NCBI GenBank assembly: GCA_025056255.1
Contig: JANWVT010000015.1
Span: forward strand, 20,756 to 84,755
Length of the DNA: 64,000 bases
Origin: Bernardetiaceae bacterium
GTDB taxonomy: Bacteria > Bacteroidota > Bacteroidia > Cytophagales > Thermoflexibacteraceae
Reading direction: 5' to 3'
Program-made: the position numbers and the translations under genes
Shown here: positions 51,501-62,461 of the stretch, in pieces
Numbering within the stretch: the stretch's first letter is position 1
How the letters are laid out: every line of letters begins with the position of its first letter
The notes under the pieces: generated by a model
What the model saw: only the letters and a program-made list of their open reading frames with translations
Told to the model about the DNA's origin: nothing
The model's database searches: none

Positions 51501-52861
51501 ACTTCGCCGCGCAATTCGTCGCCATAGTTTCTAATAAGTGGTGAAAACGAGGTAATCCCCGGTATTTCGCGCAAATTCACTCCGTCGTTACCCGAGCCGC
51601 CTACATAGGTAGAAGCAATAAGTTGATTGCCCAGATTATTGATAATGCTCAAAAAAATATCAGCACCAGAGAGGTACTCAATTCCATTAATAGGCTCATG
51701 AGCTACACCGCCGTTAAAAGTACGGTCGAAAGCTGCCACCGTAGTAGGGAAGTTTGCAGAGCCGGTAGTACCAAAAATGATTAGTTGATTGCGATTGTTT
51801 ACAATCATACTATGTGGTACCTCCGCGTTGCTGCCCCCTAAAAAGGTAGATACTAGCAAATTGCGTCCATCGGGGCTGAATTTTTGAATAGCTACGTCTA
51901 TTAACTCGCCAAATACCGCTTGGAACGCACCCACTGTAATTGGAAAGTTTCTGCCAAATACAGTGCCGCCCGTGTACGTATTGCCTTCACGGTCGAAAGT
52001 GGCACAATTGCCCCAGTTGTCGCTTACTGAACCCGAATAAGTGGAAAATACAAGTTGCGGGTCTATGATCAGGTCGTAATCAGGATGATACCCTTGAGGA
52101 AAATCGAAGCGCAAGATGTTGCCCTCCAGCACAAAACGCGAAGGCACTTCTACTTCCTCTCCGTTAATAACCTGAAAAGTATAAGGTTTGTATTCGGTAA
52201 TGGTTTGCAAGGAAGAACGGACTGTTAAGTTGCCGTTAGCTTCCAGTTTCAGCTCGCTTGCGCCCTCGTATTGCAGGGCAATCTGCATGGAGTTGGCATG
52301 CGGAGCCACTTCAAACTCATATTTCAGTGCTGTATGGTGGGTAAAAATGCGAAAGTTTATTCCCTGATAAACTTGTTGGTAGCGCACTTCGGCGTATGAT
52401 TTCACGTCGGTTGCCCAACGACTTTCATCTGAACCAATAAAATAGTGCTGCAAATTGGTTGCCTGCCCTAAGCCAACCATTTGAGGCGCAGGATTGGCAT
52501 TAATAAACTGTACCCTAATGCCATGTGCTTGTATTGTTTTCGGAGAGCGGGAAGAAGAGGCTTGTTCTATACGCGCTTGCTGCAAGGCATCAGAAACCTG
52601 TTCAAGATTTTTACCATGCCTGAGCTGGTGAACGCGTTGTTGGTCATAAAACCCGTAATGAATGCCAGTATTGAGCAAGAAAAAAAAGCCAGCAGGTATA
52701 TCAGCCCGATATCGAACAGACGATTCCCATTGTCCCTTATTTTCTGTAAAAAGATAAGCATGTTCGGTTTGCCGCAACCTTTTTCCAAATCCCTCCCCTG
52801 CTTGTGCTTGCCAAATAGCACTTACCAGTAACAATAAGAGTGAAAGGCATTTTTTTTTCAT
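48563..52861 (-). CDS. Giant secreted protein: SBBP-type beta-propeller-like N-terminal half, PKD-like domains, gliding-motility/T9SS CHU_C C-terminus
   Basis: FSTYLGGNGFDAAYAIRVASTGDVVVCGGTTSTSFPIT repeats; FEWNFGDGRTFTG PKD motifs; C-term ILPPNVITPNNDGKNDFFVINN...LQIFNRWGRLVFES. Confidence 0.92.
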   Translation of the reverse strand: MKKKCLSLLLLLVSAIWQAQAGEGFGKRLRQTEHAYLFTENKGQWESSVRYRADIPAGFFFLLNTGIHYGFYDQQRVHQLRHGKNLEQVSDALQQARIEQASSSRSPKTIQAHGIRVQFINANPAPQMVGLGQATNLQHYFIGSDESRWATDVKSYAEVRYQQVYQGINFRIFTHHTALKYEFEVAPHANSMQIALQYEGASELKLEANGNLTVRSSLQTITEYKPYTFQVINGEEVEVPSRFVLEGNILRFDFPQGYHPDYDLIIDPQLVFSTYSGSVSDNWGNCATFDREGNTYTGGTVFGRNFPITVGAFQAVFGELIDVAIQKFSPDGRNLLVSTFLGGSNAEVPHSMIVNNRNQLIIFGTTGSANFPTTVAAFDRTFNGGVAHEPINGIEYLSGADIFLSIINNLGNQLIASTYVGGSGNDGVNLREIPGITSFSPLIRNYGDELRGEVVVDNNDNVYVASCTRSTNFPVRNALSSSLSGPTDAVVFRMSPTLSTLEWSTYLGGNGFDAAYAIRVASTGDVVVCGGTTSTSFPITPGALSSLYAGATDGFVARLSAAGALLNSTFLGTSNFNQAYLLDIDQQNNVYVFGTTVGAYPVTAGVYSNPSSGQFIHALPLTLNRTIFSTVVGASRGRPDMSPTAFLVNECGNIYLAGWGGFTNNFPPYPGSVAGQATSITGMPVTAGAIKSSAFAGDDFYIAVLSANARSLIYGTYMGGNSLDDGDHVDGGTSRFDKNGIIYHAVCACRSNNFPATPNVWSNVNRAPGGCNNAAFKIDIDELRAAFITTDAAGNPTKEQCAPADFRFVNRSTNATRFRWEIRDLANGNIIFTATTRDARYVFPNEGRYAIQLTAENDFTCRPAQAFDTVRVRPGQLQLVAPPTICRGESVQLFADTRDPSSTYTWSPATGLSNPNIANPIARPTQTTTYRLRATSPTGCTYDTAVTVTVRNVQASFTVQLADPCNPNTLVRIVNNSTGGERFEWNFGDGRTFTGRQPAIFQYERPGTYRIVLTVTEANCVSRDTATVRISALNVTLNAPPTICSGQSVPLNASGGTRYTWTPATGLSNPNIANPIASPQQTTRYNLRVEAEGGCIKDTFLVVTVVPQPVARFTATVEGQCEPNPLVRITNNGINNGETYTWDFGDGRTFEGFQPPAQRYAANGRYLIRLTVRNGQCIARDSAFVDVNSFNPTLFRAGIRLSPNVAICSNEATQLSASGGVRYQWTPATGLSNPTIANPIARPAQTTRYQVRIFDAGGCFIDTALTVEVFQAINIDFEAVTSAECGSPGTLQLINRTTNATNFVWSLDNGTTFNGQTPGTITYPRSGIYRITLTASNRACTASRTIEVPVENILPPNVITPNNDGKNDFFVINNIRENWKLQIFNRWGRLVFESASYRNDWGGEGTSGTYFYLLTSPEGKTCRGWVQVITEQ

Positions 52862-52874
52862 TACAAACCGTTCG

Positions 52875-53825
52875 TTATTGTTGCGAAATCAAATAGGAAA
52901 TGTAAGAAATGTAAATAATCAGCAATACGCTGCCTTCCCATCGGTCAATTCTTCTGCCTTTGCCAGTAAATAGAAAAGCGAACATGGCAATTCCCGTACC
53001 GATATTAATGAGTAGCTCCATATTCATTTTAGGGTTGAAAGGAAGAGGAGCTACTACAGCACTTGCCCCCAAAATGAGAAAAATGTTCATAATATTGGAA
53101 CCAACTACATTTCCAATGGCGATATCGGAATTTTTCTTGTAAGCAGCCACAGCAGAGGTAGCCAACTCTGGCAATGAAGTACCAGCTGAAATAATGGTTA
53201 GCCCTATCACAGCTTCGCTAACCCCTAAATTGCGTGCCATGATAACGCCTCCGTCTACAATCCAACGACCGCCCAATACCAAACCGCCAATGCCTGCCAC
53301 CATGTACAAAACCGACTGATAAAGTGGCATAACTTTGATAGCCCCACCCGATTGCGGATCTGACTTAGCCACACTGACAATGTAGTACATAAACACACAA
53401 AAGAAGCAAAGCAAGATCAGTCCGTCGGAGCGCGAAATAGCAGAGTTAGTAGCACCGTTGAAAAATACATCATTAGCAACTAACCATGCTACAATGGCAG
53501 CCAATAAGTTTAAGGGAATCTCCTTCCAAATAGTATTGTGTTTTACATCAATGGGGTTGAGTAATGCTGAAAAACCTAAAATCACCATTACGTTGAAAAT
53601 ATTGCTGCCAATGGCATTCCCTACTGCCATGTCTGTATTACCCGACATGCTAGCCGTCAGATTTACTATCATTTCAGGAGCAGAAGTACCCAATGCTACA
53701 ACAGTAAGTCCAATAAGCAAATCAGAAACTTGGAAGCGTTTCGCTAATGAGGAAGCGCCATCTACTAACCAATTAGCGCCGAAAATGAGCAAAAATATAC
53801 CTATTACAAACAGAAAATACGCCAT
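52875..53825 (-). CDS. Calcium/sodium antiporter (CaCA family, YrbG-like)
   Basis: GLTVVALGTSAPEMIVNLTAS and GLTIISAGTSLPELATSAVAAYKKNSDIAIGNVVGSNIMN alpha repeats. Confidence 0.95.
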   Translation of the reverse strand: MAYFLFVIGIFLLIFGANWLVDGASSLAKRFQVSDLLIGLTVVALGTSAPEMIVNLTASMSGNTDMAVGNAIGSNIFNVMVILGFSALLNPIDVKHNTIWKEIPLNLLAAIVAWLVANDVFFNGATNSAISRSDGLILLCFFCVFMYYIVSVAKSDPQSGGAIKVMPLYQSVLYMVAGIGGLVLGGRWIVDGGVIMARNLGVSEAVIGLTIISAGTSLPELATSAVAAYKKNSDIAIGNVVGSNIMNIFLILGASAVVAPLPFNPKMNMELLINIGTGIAMFAFLFTGKGRRIDRWEGSVLLIIYISYISYLISQQ

Positions 53826-53915
53826 ATCGCAATTAGGTCGGTATGTAAGTTAACGCTTGCTAAGTTAATACATTCCTCATGTTTTATACAATTTTGCATC
53901 CTTTCGTAAAATTTA

Positions 53916-55010
53916 TTACATGCGCTCTGGCAATCTGTACGTTAATTTGCCATATAGGCGTTGCAAAAGAGCGCCAAAATTGGTAGCGGTGTTTGGCGAA
54001 GACAAACTTCTCAACTGTCCCCTTAATTTGTATAAGTGAAAAATGGATGGCGAGAGAGTACTGTGAGGAATAGCTAATAAGTTAGCCACAAAATCACCCA
54101 ACAGAAAACGCATGTAAGCAGGTACCCATCCTTTGAAAGGCATCAGAGGCAAATTAGTGGCGTTTTCTTCCATAGTGGCTATGAGTGCTTGGGTGAGCGC
54201 ACGCCCTTCTGGCGAGGCTTTAAACTGACGGCGCACAATAGCTTGGTCTAATAGAGCAGCTGTTCGCTCGTCAGCAGGTAGTAGTTGTTCTTGTACACCA
54301 ATAAAATGCCCTACCAAATTCCACAGATGCAAGTAGGCATGTGCTTGTTGATGAGCTAAGGCATAACCTATCTTCCGCAATCCTTTCAAGATAATAAAGG
54401 AAAATGCCATATTAGTGCCTGCCATGTCTTCTTGGTTAACAGGCACACCAAGCAAGCTATAGTTCCACTTGCCCAAGCGACGAATGTGGTAACGAACAGC
54501 GGCATGCATTAACCTAACGGTTATCATCATACGCATGGCGCGCGGCATGGCTGGTTTGAATATGTCAAAAGCATCTTCGTGGTGCATAGCCAGTACAAAC
54601 TGGGCAGTTTCGGCTAACCGGCGGCGAGTATCTTGTATGATGCGCTGTGAACGAAATAATACCTTCGCTCCATCAGCTGCTGCATAACAATAAGGCAAAG
54701 AAAGAAAGCCCAATAGCAGCATAATTTCATCAGCATATTGGTGAAAAAACTGCCTCCCTACATCGAGCAGCCGCGGGTTTACCCAGTCGGGCAATAGCTG
54801 ATAGTGAATCCAAAACGGATGTTCAGGGTACAACATAAGTGGCAGCTCTGTTTGGTCAGACTCCGCCCACCGATACAGTAGCGATAAAGACTCGCTCGGA
54901 TTGTCTTCAAATAACAAAGCCACTAAGCTATCTGCTGGGGCGTCGCCGGTTTGGCGCATAGCATCGAGCCGCTCGTCAATCGTATGATTGAAATGTGCAG
55001 TGGTTAGCAT
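53916..55010 (-). CDS. MpaB/rubber-oxygenase (DUF2236)-like protein
   Basis: VRLMHAAVRYHIRR, VPVNQEDMAGTNMAFSF, HLWNLVGHFIGV. Confidence 0.8.
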   Translation of the reverse strand: MLTTAHFNHTIDERLDAMRQTGDAPADSLVALLFEDNPSESLSLLYRWAESDQTELPLMLYPEHPFWIHYQLLPDWVNPRLLDVGRQFFHQYADEIMLLLGFLSLPYCYAAADGAKVLFRSQRIIQDTRRRLAETAQFVLAMHHEDAFDIFKPAMPRAMRMMITVRLMHAAVRYHIRRLGKWNYSLLGVPVNQEDMAGTNMAFSFIILKGLRKIGYALAHQQAHAYLHLWNLVGHFIGVQEQLLPADERTAALLDQAIVRRQFKASPEGRALTQALIATMEENATNLPLMPFKGWVPAYMRFLLGDFVANLLAIPHSTLSPSIFHLYKLRGQLRSLSSPNTATNFGALLQRLYGKLTYRLPERM

Positions 55011-55041
55011 ACGTATCTAACGCACTGTAAGAGACCTTTGT

Positions 55042-56517
55042 TTAGTTTCGCTGTGGAGGAACAGAAGTAGAAACTAACTCGCCTTTGCGCCACATCTCTA
55101 CGCGCTGTAGCTTTCCAGACTCGTCGTAGTACACCCACTTACCAATTTTGGTGCTGCCCAGTTGTTTACCATACGAGGCAATTTTACCGTTGGGATGATA
55201 GTTTTTCACGTCGCCGTTGATTTTACCGTGCCGATACATCTGTTCAGATGCCATATGACCGTTGTCGTGGTAATATTTTTGCCAGCCTTGCATCACGCCT
55301 TTAACAAAATTTTCTTCGGCAGCCAGTTTGCCGTTGCTATGCCAAGAAGGGCGAAGTCCTTCTATCCGATTGTCCACGTATTTTTCGCGACGCCTAAGCT
55401 GTCCATTCTCATGGTAATATTCCCAAGTTCCTACGGGTTTGCCCGCTACGTATTCTTGTATGGCTTTCAGATTGCCATTTTCGTAGTACGATTTGATTTT
55501 GCGGTCTTGCTCGTTGTTCCGATACACAATGCGCTCTTTGAGCTTACCGTTCTCATAGTAATAATCGTTTGTACCTTGTAGTTTGCCTTGGTGATAGTTT
55601 AGCTCACTCTTTAAGGCGCCGCTTTCGTAGTAGGTTTTCAGCGTACCATGCAAAACAGCTCCTAAAATAGCAGTCATAGAGCTATTTTGTCCTTCTAACA
55701 GTCCTTTTTGTTTCATTAGTACGCGCCCTTCTATCATTTTCTTGCCGTTGGAGCTAAATTTTCTAAAAACGCTGTAACGCTGATTGTCGCGCAAGATTTC
55801 AGTTTGCAACTGTCCGTTTCTGAAATACGAGCGGATGGTATCACCTGAAATTTGCCCGTTGATGTAGTACACTTCGCTTTGGGGGTTTCCGTTGTCGTAG
55901 AAAGTGGTCAGTTTGCCGTGTTGCAGGTGTTTTCTGTAATGGGCAATTTCTTTGGGGCAGCCGTTTTCGTAGTATTCTATGGCAGGACCGTTGAGCGAGT
56001 CGCGGTCGAAAACCACCTTAGATTTGATTCTGCCATTAGGGAAGTACGTATAAAAAGTATCTTGCAGGGCATCATCTACAAATTTGCCGCGCTGAATAAT
56101 GCGTCCTTGCAAATCGTAAACTAGTAACTCGCCTTGCCTTTTGTCATTTCTGCATTCATATTCCAATTTTTTTTGTCCAGTTGGATAATATTCAGTGAAA
56201 ATACCTTCTCTTTTCCCGTTAATAAAATTGCCATGTGCCTCTACTGCACCCGACTCGTAGTAGCGCACATATTTCCCTACCATGTTGCCATCTTCAAACT
56301 GCCCTTTGGTTTTTAGGCTACCACCTTTGTAATAACTAGTGTACGGACCATGCATCACTTCCTTGCCATCTTTCTCTTTGACAAAATATTCTTCCTTAAT
56401 AGCAACGTCCACTGAATCGAAATGGGTAATTACCTTTTTCAGCGGTTGCGCAAATACTGCATCGAGCATGCCTATTCCTATTAGGCAAACTGTCAGTATC
56501 AGATTTTTCATAAGCAT
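55042..56517 (-). CDS. MORN-variant repeat (YwqK-family) exported protein
   Basis: Many tandem YYxNGxLK / GxxxYYESG units; signal MKNLILTVCLIGIGMLDAVFAQ. Confidence 0.9.
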   Translation of the reverse strand: MLMKNLILTVCLIGIGMLDAVFAQPLKKVITHFDSVDVAIKEEYFVKEKDGKEVMHGPYTSYYKGGSLKTKGQFEDGNMVGKYVRYYESGAVEAHGNFINGKREGIFTEYYPTGQKKLEYECRNDKRQGELLVYDLQGRIIQRGKFVDDALQDTFYTYFPNGRIKSKVVFDRDSLNGPAIEYYENGCPKEIAHYRKHLQHGKLTTFYDNGNPQSEVYYINGQISGDTIRSYFRNGQLQTEILRDNQRYSVFRKFSSNGKKMIEGRVLMKQKGLLEGQNSSMTAILGAVLHGTLKTYYESGALKSELNYHQGKLQGTNDYYYENGKLKERIVYRNNEQDRKIKSYYENGNLKAIQEYVAGKPVGTWEYYHENGQLRRREKYVDNRIEGLRPSWHSNGKLAAEENFVKGVMQGWQKYYHDNGHMASEQMYRHGKINGDVKNYHPNGKIASYGKQLGSTKIGKWVYYDESGKLQRVEMWRKGELVSTSVPPQRN

Positions 56518-56563
56518 GTTTGGCTTAACAATAAAGGGTAATAGTTATTTGCATAGTTCAAAC

Positions 56564-57241
56564 TCAATTTTGCATACTTTTCATCTTGCGCATGTACATA
56601 ATGCCATTGCCCACATAATATGGATTGTAGGTAGTCGGTTTACCATATTTGGGATATAATTTACCTGTGTTGTGAAAATGAAAAGCATCGCGGTATGCCT
56701 TTCTTTTCAGCAAATATCCGTAAGTCTGCTTAGCCCAGACCATCCCCAAATACAAACTTCTGTTGCCTACTAATTCATCAATATGAATGCCAAGATGTAT
56801 GGCATGGTAACCCATAATTTGTAAAGGACCCCACGAAGTAGCCATTTTTCTCAACACTTGGTCGCTACATCCTATCAAATGCACATATTTAATGCCGTTG
56901 TACGATTCAAGAATACGGTTTTGCACGGCTTTTAATTTTAGGAACACATGAGGTTCATAACGACTGCCGGGCGGCACATTAGCCGAACACTCCAGCAAAA
57001 TCAATGCTTTAAAATAATCCGCAGGCAAGCCTAACTGCCGAGCATATGTGTCTACCTGTTTGCCGTAGTTAGCATTCACTTTTCTGATAGCATAGTCTAT
57101 TTCCCACTCGGTTTGGTTGCTTTTAAGCGGATAAACTTGCCAATGTTTTAGAAAAATATAAATCAAAATCGCTATTGAACCCAATGCTACTATGGCAATC
57201 CACAGATAAGGACGTTTAAATGAGACGCATAGAATGTGCAT
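56564..57241 (-). CDS. Membrane-anchored lysozyme/muramidase-like protein
   Basis: Single N-terminal TM; ALILLECSANVPPGSRYEPHVF and ATSWGPLQIMGYHA resemble lysozyme-like catalytic regions. Confidence 0.55.
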   Translation of the reverse strand: MHILCVSFKRPYLWIAIVALGSIAILIYIFLKHWQVYPLKSNQTEWEIDYAIRKVNANYGKQVDTYARQLGLPADYFKALILLECSANVPPGSRYEPHVFLKLKAVQNRILESYNGIKYVHLIGCSDQVLRKMATSWGPLQIMGYHAIHLGIHIDELVGNRSLYLGMVWAKQTYGYLLKRKAYRDAFHFHNTGKLYPKYGKPTTYNPYYVGNGIMYMRKMKSMQN

Positions 57242-57286
57242 TTCAATTTTTAAATATTATTTTTGTGTGAACTTATACTTTCAGCC

Positions 57287-58315
57287 ATGCGCAAAGATTA
57301 TCTCAAGGGCGAGCCAACCCATAACCCAGAAGATAAAGAGATAGAACGTGCGCTGCGTCCGCTTACTTTTGATGATTTTACTGGTCAAGAGAAAATTATT
57401 GAAAACTTAAAAATTTTTGTACAAGCTGCCAAAATGCGCGGCGAAGCATTAGACCACGTTTTACTGCACGGACCGCCCGGCTTAGGAAAAACTACCTTGT
57501 CTCATATTATTGCTAACGAGTTGCGCAGCAATATCAAAATTACTTCCGGTCCGGTGTTGGACAAGCCCAGTGACTTAGCAGGCTTGCTCACCAATTTGGA
57601 AGCTGGCGACGTACTTTTTATTGATGAAATTCACCGCCTCAATCCAGTGGTGGAAGAATACTTGTATGCGGCTATGGAGGACTACAAAATTGATATTATG
57701 CTCGACTCCGGACCTTCGGCACGCTCCATACAAATTGGGCTAAATCCCTTTACACTGATTGGTGCAACTACTCGAGCAGGCTTGCTTACCTCTCCCCTAC
57801 GTGCGCGATTTGGCATCAATGCCCGCTTGGAGTACTATAATGCAGACTTGCTCACTACCATTGTAAAGCGTTCTTGCCGCATTTTGCAAACCCCCATAGA
57901 CGACGAGGCTGCTTACGAAATTGCACGCCGAAGTCGCGGTACTCCACGCATTGCTAATAACTTGTTGCGTCGTACACGCGACTTTGCCCAAGTGAAAGGC
58001 AAAGGAAAAATTACGCTGGAAATTGCAGAAATGGCACTAGCAGCCTTAGATGTAGACAAAAATGGACTCGATGAAATGGACAATCGCATTTTGCTTACCA
58101 TTATCGAAAAATTTAAAGGAGGTCCTGTTGGCATTGCAACCATAGCTACCGCTTGTGGCGAGGAGGCAGAAACAATTGAGGAAGTTTACGAACCGTTCTT
58201 GATTCAGGAGGGATACATCAAAAGAACTTCCAGAGGAAGAGAAGCTACGCCACTTGCCTACAAACACTTGAAAATTGCTCCGCCTGCACAGTCAGGAACT
58301 TTATTTGCTGATTAG
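57287..58315 (+). CDS. ruvB: Holliday junction branch migration DNA helicase RuvB
   Basis: [69 protein letters not shown]. Confidence 0.98.
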   Translation: MRKDYLKGEPTHNPEDKEIERALRPLTFDDFTGQEKIIENLKIFVQAAKMRGEALDHVLLHGPPGLGKTTLSHIIANELRSNIKITSGPVLDKPSDLAGLLTNLEAGDVLFIDEIHRLNPVVEEYLYAAMEDYKIDIMLDSGPSARSIQIGLNPFTLIGATTRAGLLTSPLRARFGINARLEYYNADLLTTIVKRSCRILQTPIDDEAAYEIARRSRGTPRIANNLLRRTRDFAQVKGKGKITLEIAEMALAALDVDKNGLDEMDNRILLTIIEKFKGGPVGIATIATACGEEAETIEEVYEPFLIQEGYIKRTSRGREATPLAYKHLKIAPPAQSGTLFAD

Positions 58316-58728
58316 TGTAAGCCATTAAGTTGCTCTTTTACCTTTTTGAGCGCCTCGTCGGTGAGTGGCTTGGTAATAAAAGTAATCACATACTTTTCGT
58401 TAATGATACGCTCAATGTCGCGCTTGTTGTCTGAACTCGATAGCACCACTATTTTACACTTCTGTTTTACGTTTTCAGGAAACCTACTAAACTCAAATAA
58501 AAAACTGAATCCGTCCACAATGGGCATGTTAATGTCTAAAAAAATCAGGTCAGGCAGCAGAGCAGGATTGTCTTTGGCATTCTCCAAATACTCCAACGCC
58601 GATTTTCCTGAGTTTTTCACTTCAATTTTAGGAGCAAATTTGGTTATCTCAATGATGCGTTTGCTGATGAAATTATCAGTATCATTGTCATCTACAAGCA
58701 TCACCAAGTTAATATTGCTATAACTCAT
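58312..58728 (-). CDS. Stand-alone response regulator receiver protein (CheY-like)
   Basis: [43 protein letters not shown]. Confidence 0.94.
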   Translation of the reverse strand: MSYSNINLVMLVDDNDTDNFISKRIIEITKFAPKIEVKNSGKSALEYLENAKDNPALLPDLIFLDINMPIVDGFSFLFEFSRFPENVKQKCKIVVLSSSDNKRDIERIINEKYVITFITKPLTDEALKKVKEQLNGLH

Positions 58729-58806
58729 AGTGGTTCGGATTCGTTTAATTATTATTTTGAAAGTAGAGCAAATATAAGGTTTTCAGATAATTTCTATTGG
58801 AAAAAA

Positions 58807-59751
58807 TTATCCTTTGTTGTTTGTATAAGCCAACATAGCTGCACCAAACACACCAGCACTATCACCCAACTTAGGCGGTAGCAAAAGTAACTCCGGAGTA
58901 GGATTGAAAATGTATTGCTTTGCCTCTAAAAGCCCTAACGTATAGAGTTCTTGGATATTTCCCACGCCTCCTCCTAATACAATAGCATCAGGGTCTAAAA
59001 TATTGACAATGTTGGCAATGGCTTTCCCAAAAAAGTGTATTAAGCGCTCAATGGTAGCTTTGGCATGGGGGTCTGCTCCTTGCTGATATCGCTTGTAGAT
59101 ATTTTTGAGTTTATCTTGTTTGCCGCTAATTTGTGCATAATAGTGCTGCAATCCGGTTCCTGAAAGAATGGTCTCCACGCAGCCTATTTTGCCGCAATAG
59201 CACTTACCGCCGCTCTCATCTAAAAAATTATGACCCCACTCTCCACAAATGCCTTGTTTGCCATTGAGCAAAAAAGCCTCTCCTGCCGGCGTACCAACAA
59301 CAATGCCTCCACCCACGCCTGTACCCATAATGACACCAAATACCGACTCAAAATGAGATAGGTGTTCGGGTACAGCCCCTAATACAGCCTCTGCCAATGC
59401 AAAGCAATTGGCATCGTTGGCAATAAACACTGGTATTTGCAGCAGCGTTTCAAGGTCTTTGTGCAAGGGTTTTCCATTGAGGCACACGGTATTGCTGTTG
59501 CGCATCAATCCAGTAGCAGGGCTAATGCTGCCGGGCGTTCCTATGCCAATTTGCGTTGGACGCTGCCCCACCACAGCTGCTAACTGGTCGCAAAGTCGAC
59601 TGATTTGCTGCAAAATATGTTCATAGCCTTTTTCAGCTTCTGTATCTATTCGCAGGCGGGCTACCACGTCTTCTGCTTTGGGCGAGCGCAATACAATGCC
59701 TTCTATTTTAGTGCCTCCTAAATCGATTCCCCAAATGAAGTTCTGCACCAT
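58807..59751 (-). CDS. ROK family sugar kinase/glucokinase
   Basis: IWGIDLGGTKIEG, GVIMGTGVGGGIVV, CGEWGHNFLDESGGKCYCGKIGCVETILSG; start MVQNF at 59751. Confidence 0.95.
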   Translation of the reverse strand: MVQNFIWGIDLGGTKIEGIVLRSPKAEDVVARLRIDTEAEKGYEHILQQISRLCDQLAAVVGQRPTQIGIGTPGSISPATGLMRNSNTVCLNGKPLHKDLETLLQIPVFIANDANCFALAEAVLGAVPEHLSHFESVFGVIMGTGVGGGIVVGTPAGEAFLLNGKQGICGEWGHNFLDESGGKCYCGKIGCVETILSGTGLQHYYAQISGKQDKLKNIYKRYQQGADPHAKATIERLIHFFGKAIANIVNILDPDAIVLGGGVGNIQELYTLGLLEAKQYIFNPTPELLLLPPKLGDSAGVFGAAMLAYTNNKG

Positions 59752-59752
59752 T

Positions 59753-60901
59753 TCAAACCTTAATAATGATGTTACGTTTAAACATTTGCCATAAAACCAC
59801 ATACCAAGCACTTACCCATGTAAGTGCGTAGGCAAGTGAGGCGTCTTTGGCACTTAAAAATTTTCCGTACAATAAGTAAAGTAATGTACCAAGAGCTACT
59901 TCCTTGCCTTCGTATGTTACTTTGAAAATGCCAAGTGTTTCTGACAAAACACCGCTGAGTACAAACACAATAATAGCATTTACACCATATACTTGAAAAG
60001 GATAAGCCCAACGAGAATAGCCAAGTTGGTCGACAAAATAATAGCAAAGTGCTAATCCACACATGGCTTGTCCGCCTGTAAAAACAGCATAGGAGCTCGT
60101 CCACAGCGGTTTATTAATAGGAAAGAACCAATCCCAAACATAGCCGATAATAACCAACAGGCAACCTTCGGCAAATAGGCGAACAGTTTTCTGCTCGTTT
60201 GTCCATTGTTGATTTTTCATTGTTAGCCCTGCCCGTAGACCTATGATAACCGTAACTACGGCTGGCAGTGTACTGAGCAGTCCTTCGGGGTCTCGTTTTC
60301 GTTCTGCACCCGCCCACAGATGATTTTCGGTCAAAATGAGGCGGTCGATGTAAGCAGCTAAGTTGCCAAACTCCGAATCAATATTGCCTGCACCGTAGCC
60401 GGGCACTTCTACCCATGTCATCAGCCCCCAATATCCTAACAGTAGTGCTATGGCAATCCGGTAAATATTGATAGGCTTCACATATAAGAATAACAACGAG
60501 GCAATCAGATAGCACAAGGCAATGCGTTGCAGCACTCCCATAATGCGTATATGGGTTACCTGTTTGGAAATTGTCATGGTTTCAAAATCCCAAAAAGGAT
60601 AGGCAGCCATGAAAAGCCCCAGCCCAAAAATTTTTGCCGAACGAATCAGCACTTTGCGTATAGCAGCCGATTTACCTTGTTCCACAGTTGCCGAAAGCGC
60701 AAACACAATAGCAACCCCTACAATAAAAAGAAAAAATGGGAAAACAAGGTCAGTAGGCGTCCAGCCATGCCAGTCGGCGTGTTTTAGGGGCGCATACATA
60801 TGCTCCCAAGAGCCGGGATTATTGACCAAAATCATGCCGGCAATAGTAATGCCGCGAAATACATCCAACGACACGAGGCGTTGCGATTGGGCAAGCTTCA
60901 T
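59753..60901 (-). CDS. Heparan-alpha-glucosaminide N-acetyltransferase-like (DUF5009) membrane acyltransferase
   Basis: RLVSLDVFRGITIAGMILVNNPGSWEHMYAPLKHADWHGWTPTDLVFPFFLFIVG. Confidence 0.9.
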   Translation of the reverse strand: MKLAQSQRLVSLDVFRGITIAGMILVNNPGSWEHMYAPLKHADWHGWTPTDLVFPFFLFIVGVAIVFALSATVEQGKSAAIRKVLIRSAKIFGLGLFMAAYPFWDFETMTISKQVTHIRIMGVLQRIALCYLIASLLFLYVKPINIYRIAIALLLGYWGLMTWVEVPGYGAGNIDSEFGNLAAYIDRLILTENHLWAGAERKRDPEGLLSTLPAVVTVIIGLRAGLTMKNQQWTNEQKTVRLFAEGCLLVIIGYVWDWFFPINKPLWTSSYAVFTGGQAMCGLALCYYFVDQLGYSRWAYPFQVYGVNAIIVFVLSGVLSETLGIFKVTYEGKEVALGTLLYLLYGKFLSAKDASLAYALTWVSAWYVVLWQMFKRNIIIKV

Positions 60902-61059
60902 AAGCTTTTCATTTTCAGAATAAGTTAATGTTATATCGTTGTTTGATGTGCTAATTACAGAATTGATAGAAATAATACAATTTTCTTAGTGATTTTGAGA
61001 CTGTTGCTATTAGGCGTGGTTGCCGTAAAATTTGGTTTTTGAGGCAGTTATGTGTGTGA

Positions 61060-62391
<1,332 letters not shown>

Positions 62392-62461
62392 TGTGTGAAC
62401 TGGCAGCAAGCAGATGGGTTAAGAACAAACACCCATCCGCTTGTTGTTTTTCAAAATAATT

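Noticed and set aside
55042-56517. Regular ~69 nt periodicity considered as a possible CRISPR-like or tandem DNA repeat
   Set aside because: Explained by MORN protein repeats; DNA repeats are imperfect and lie within one ORF
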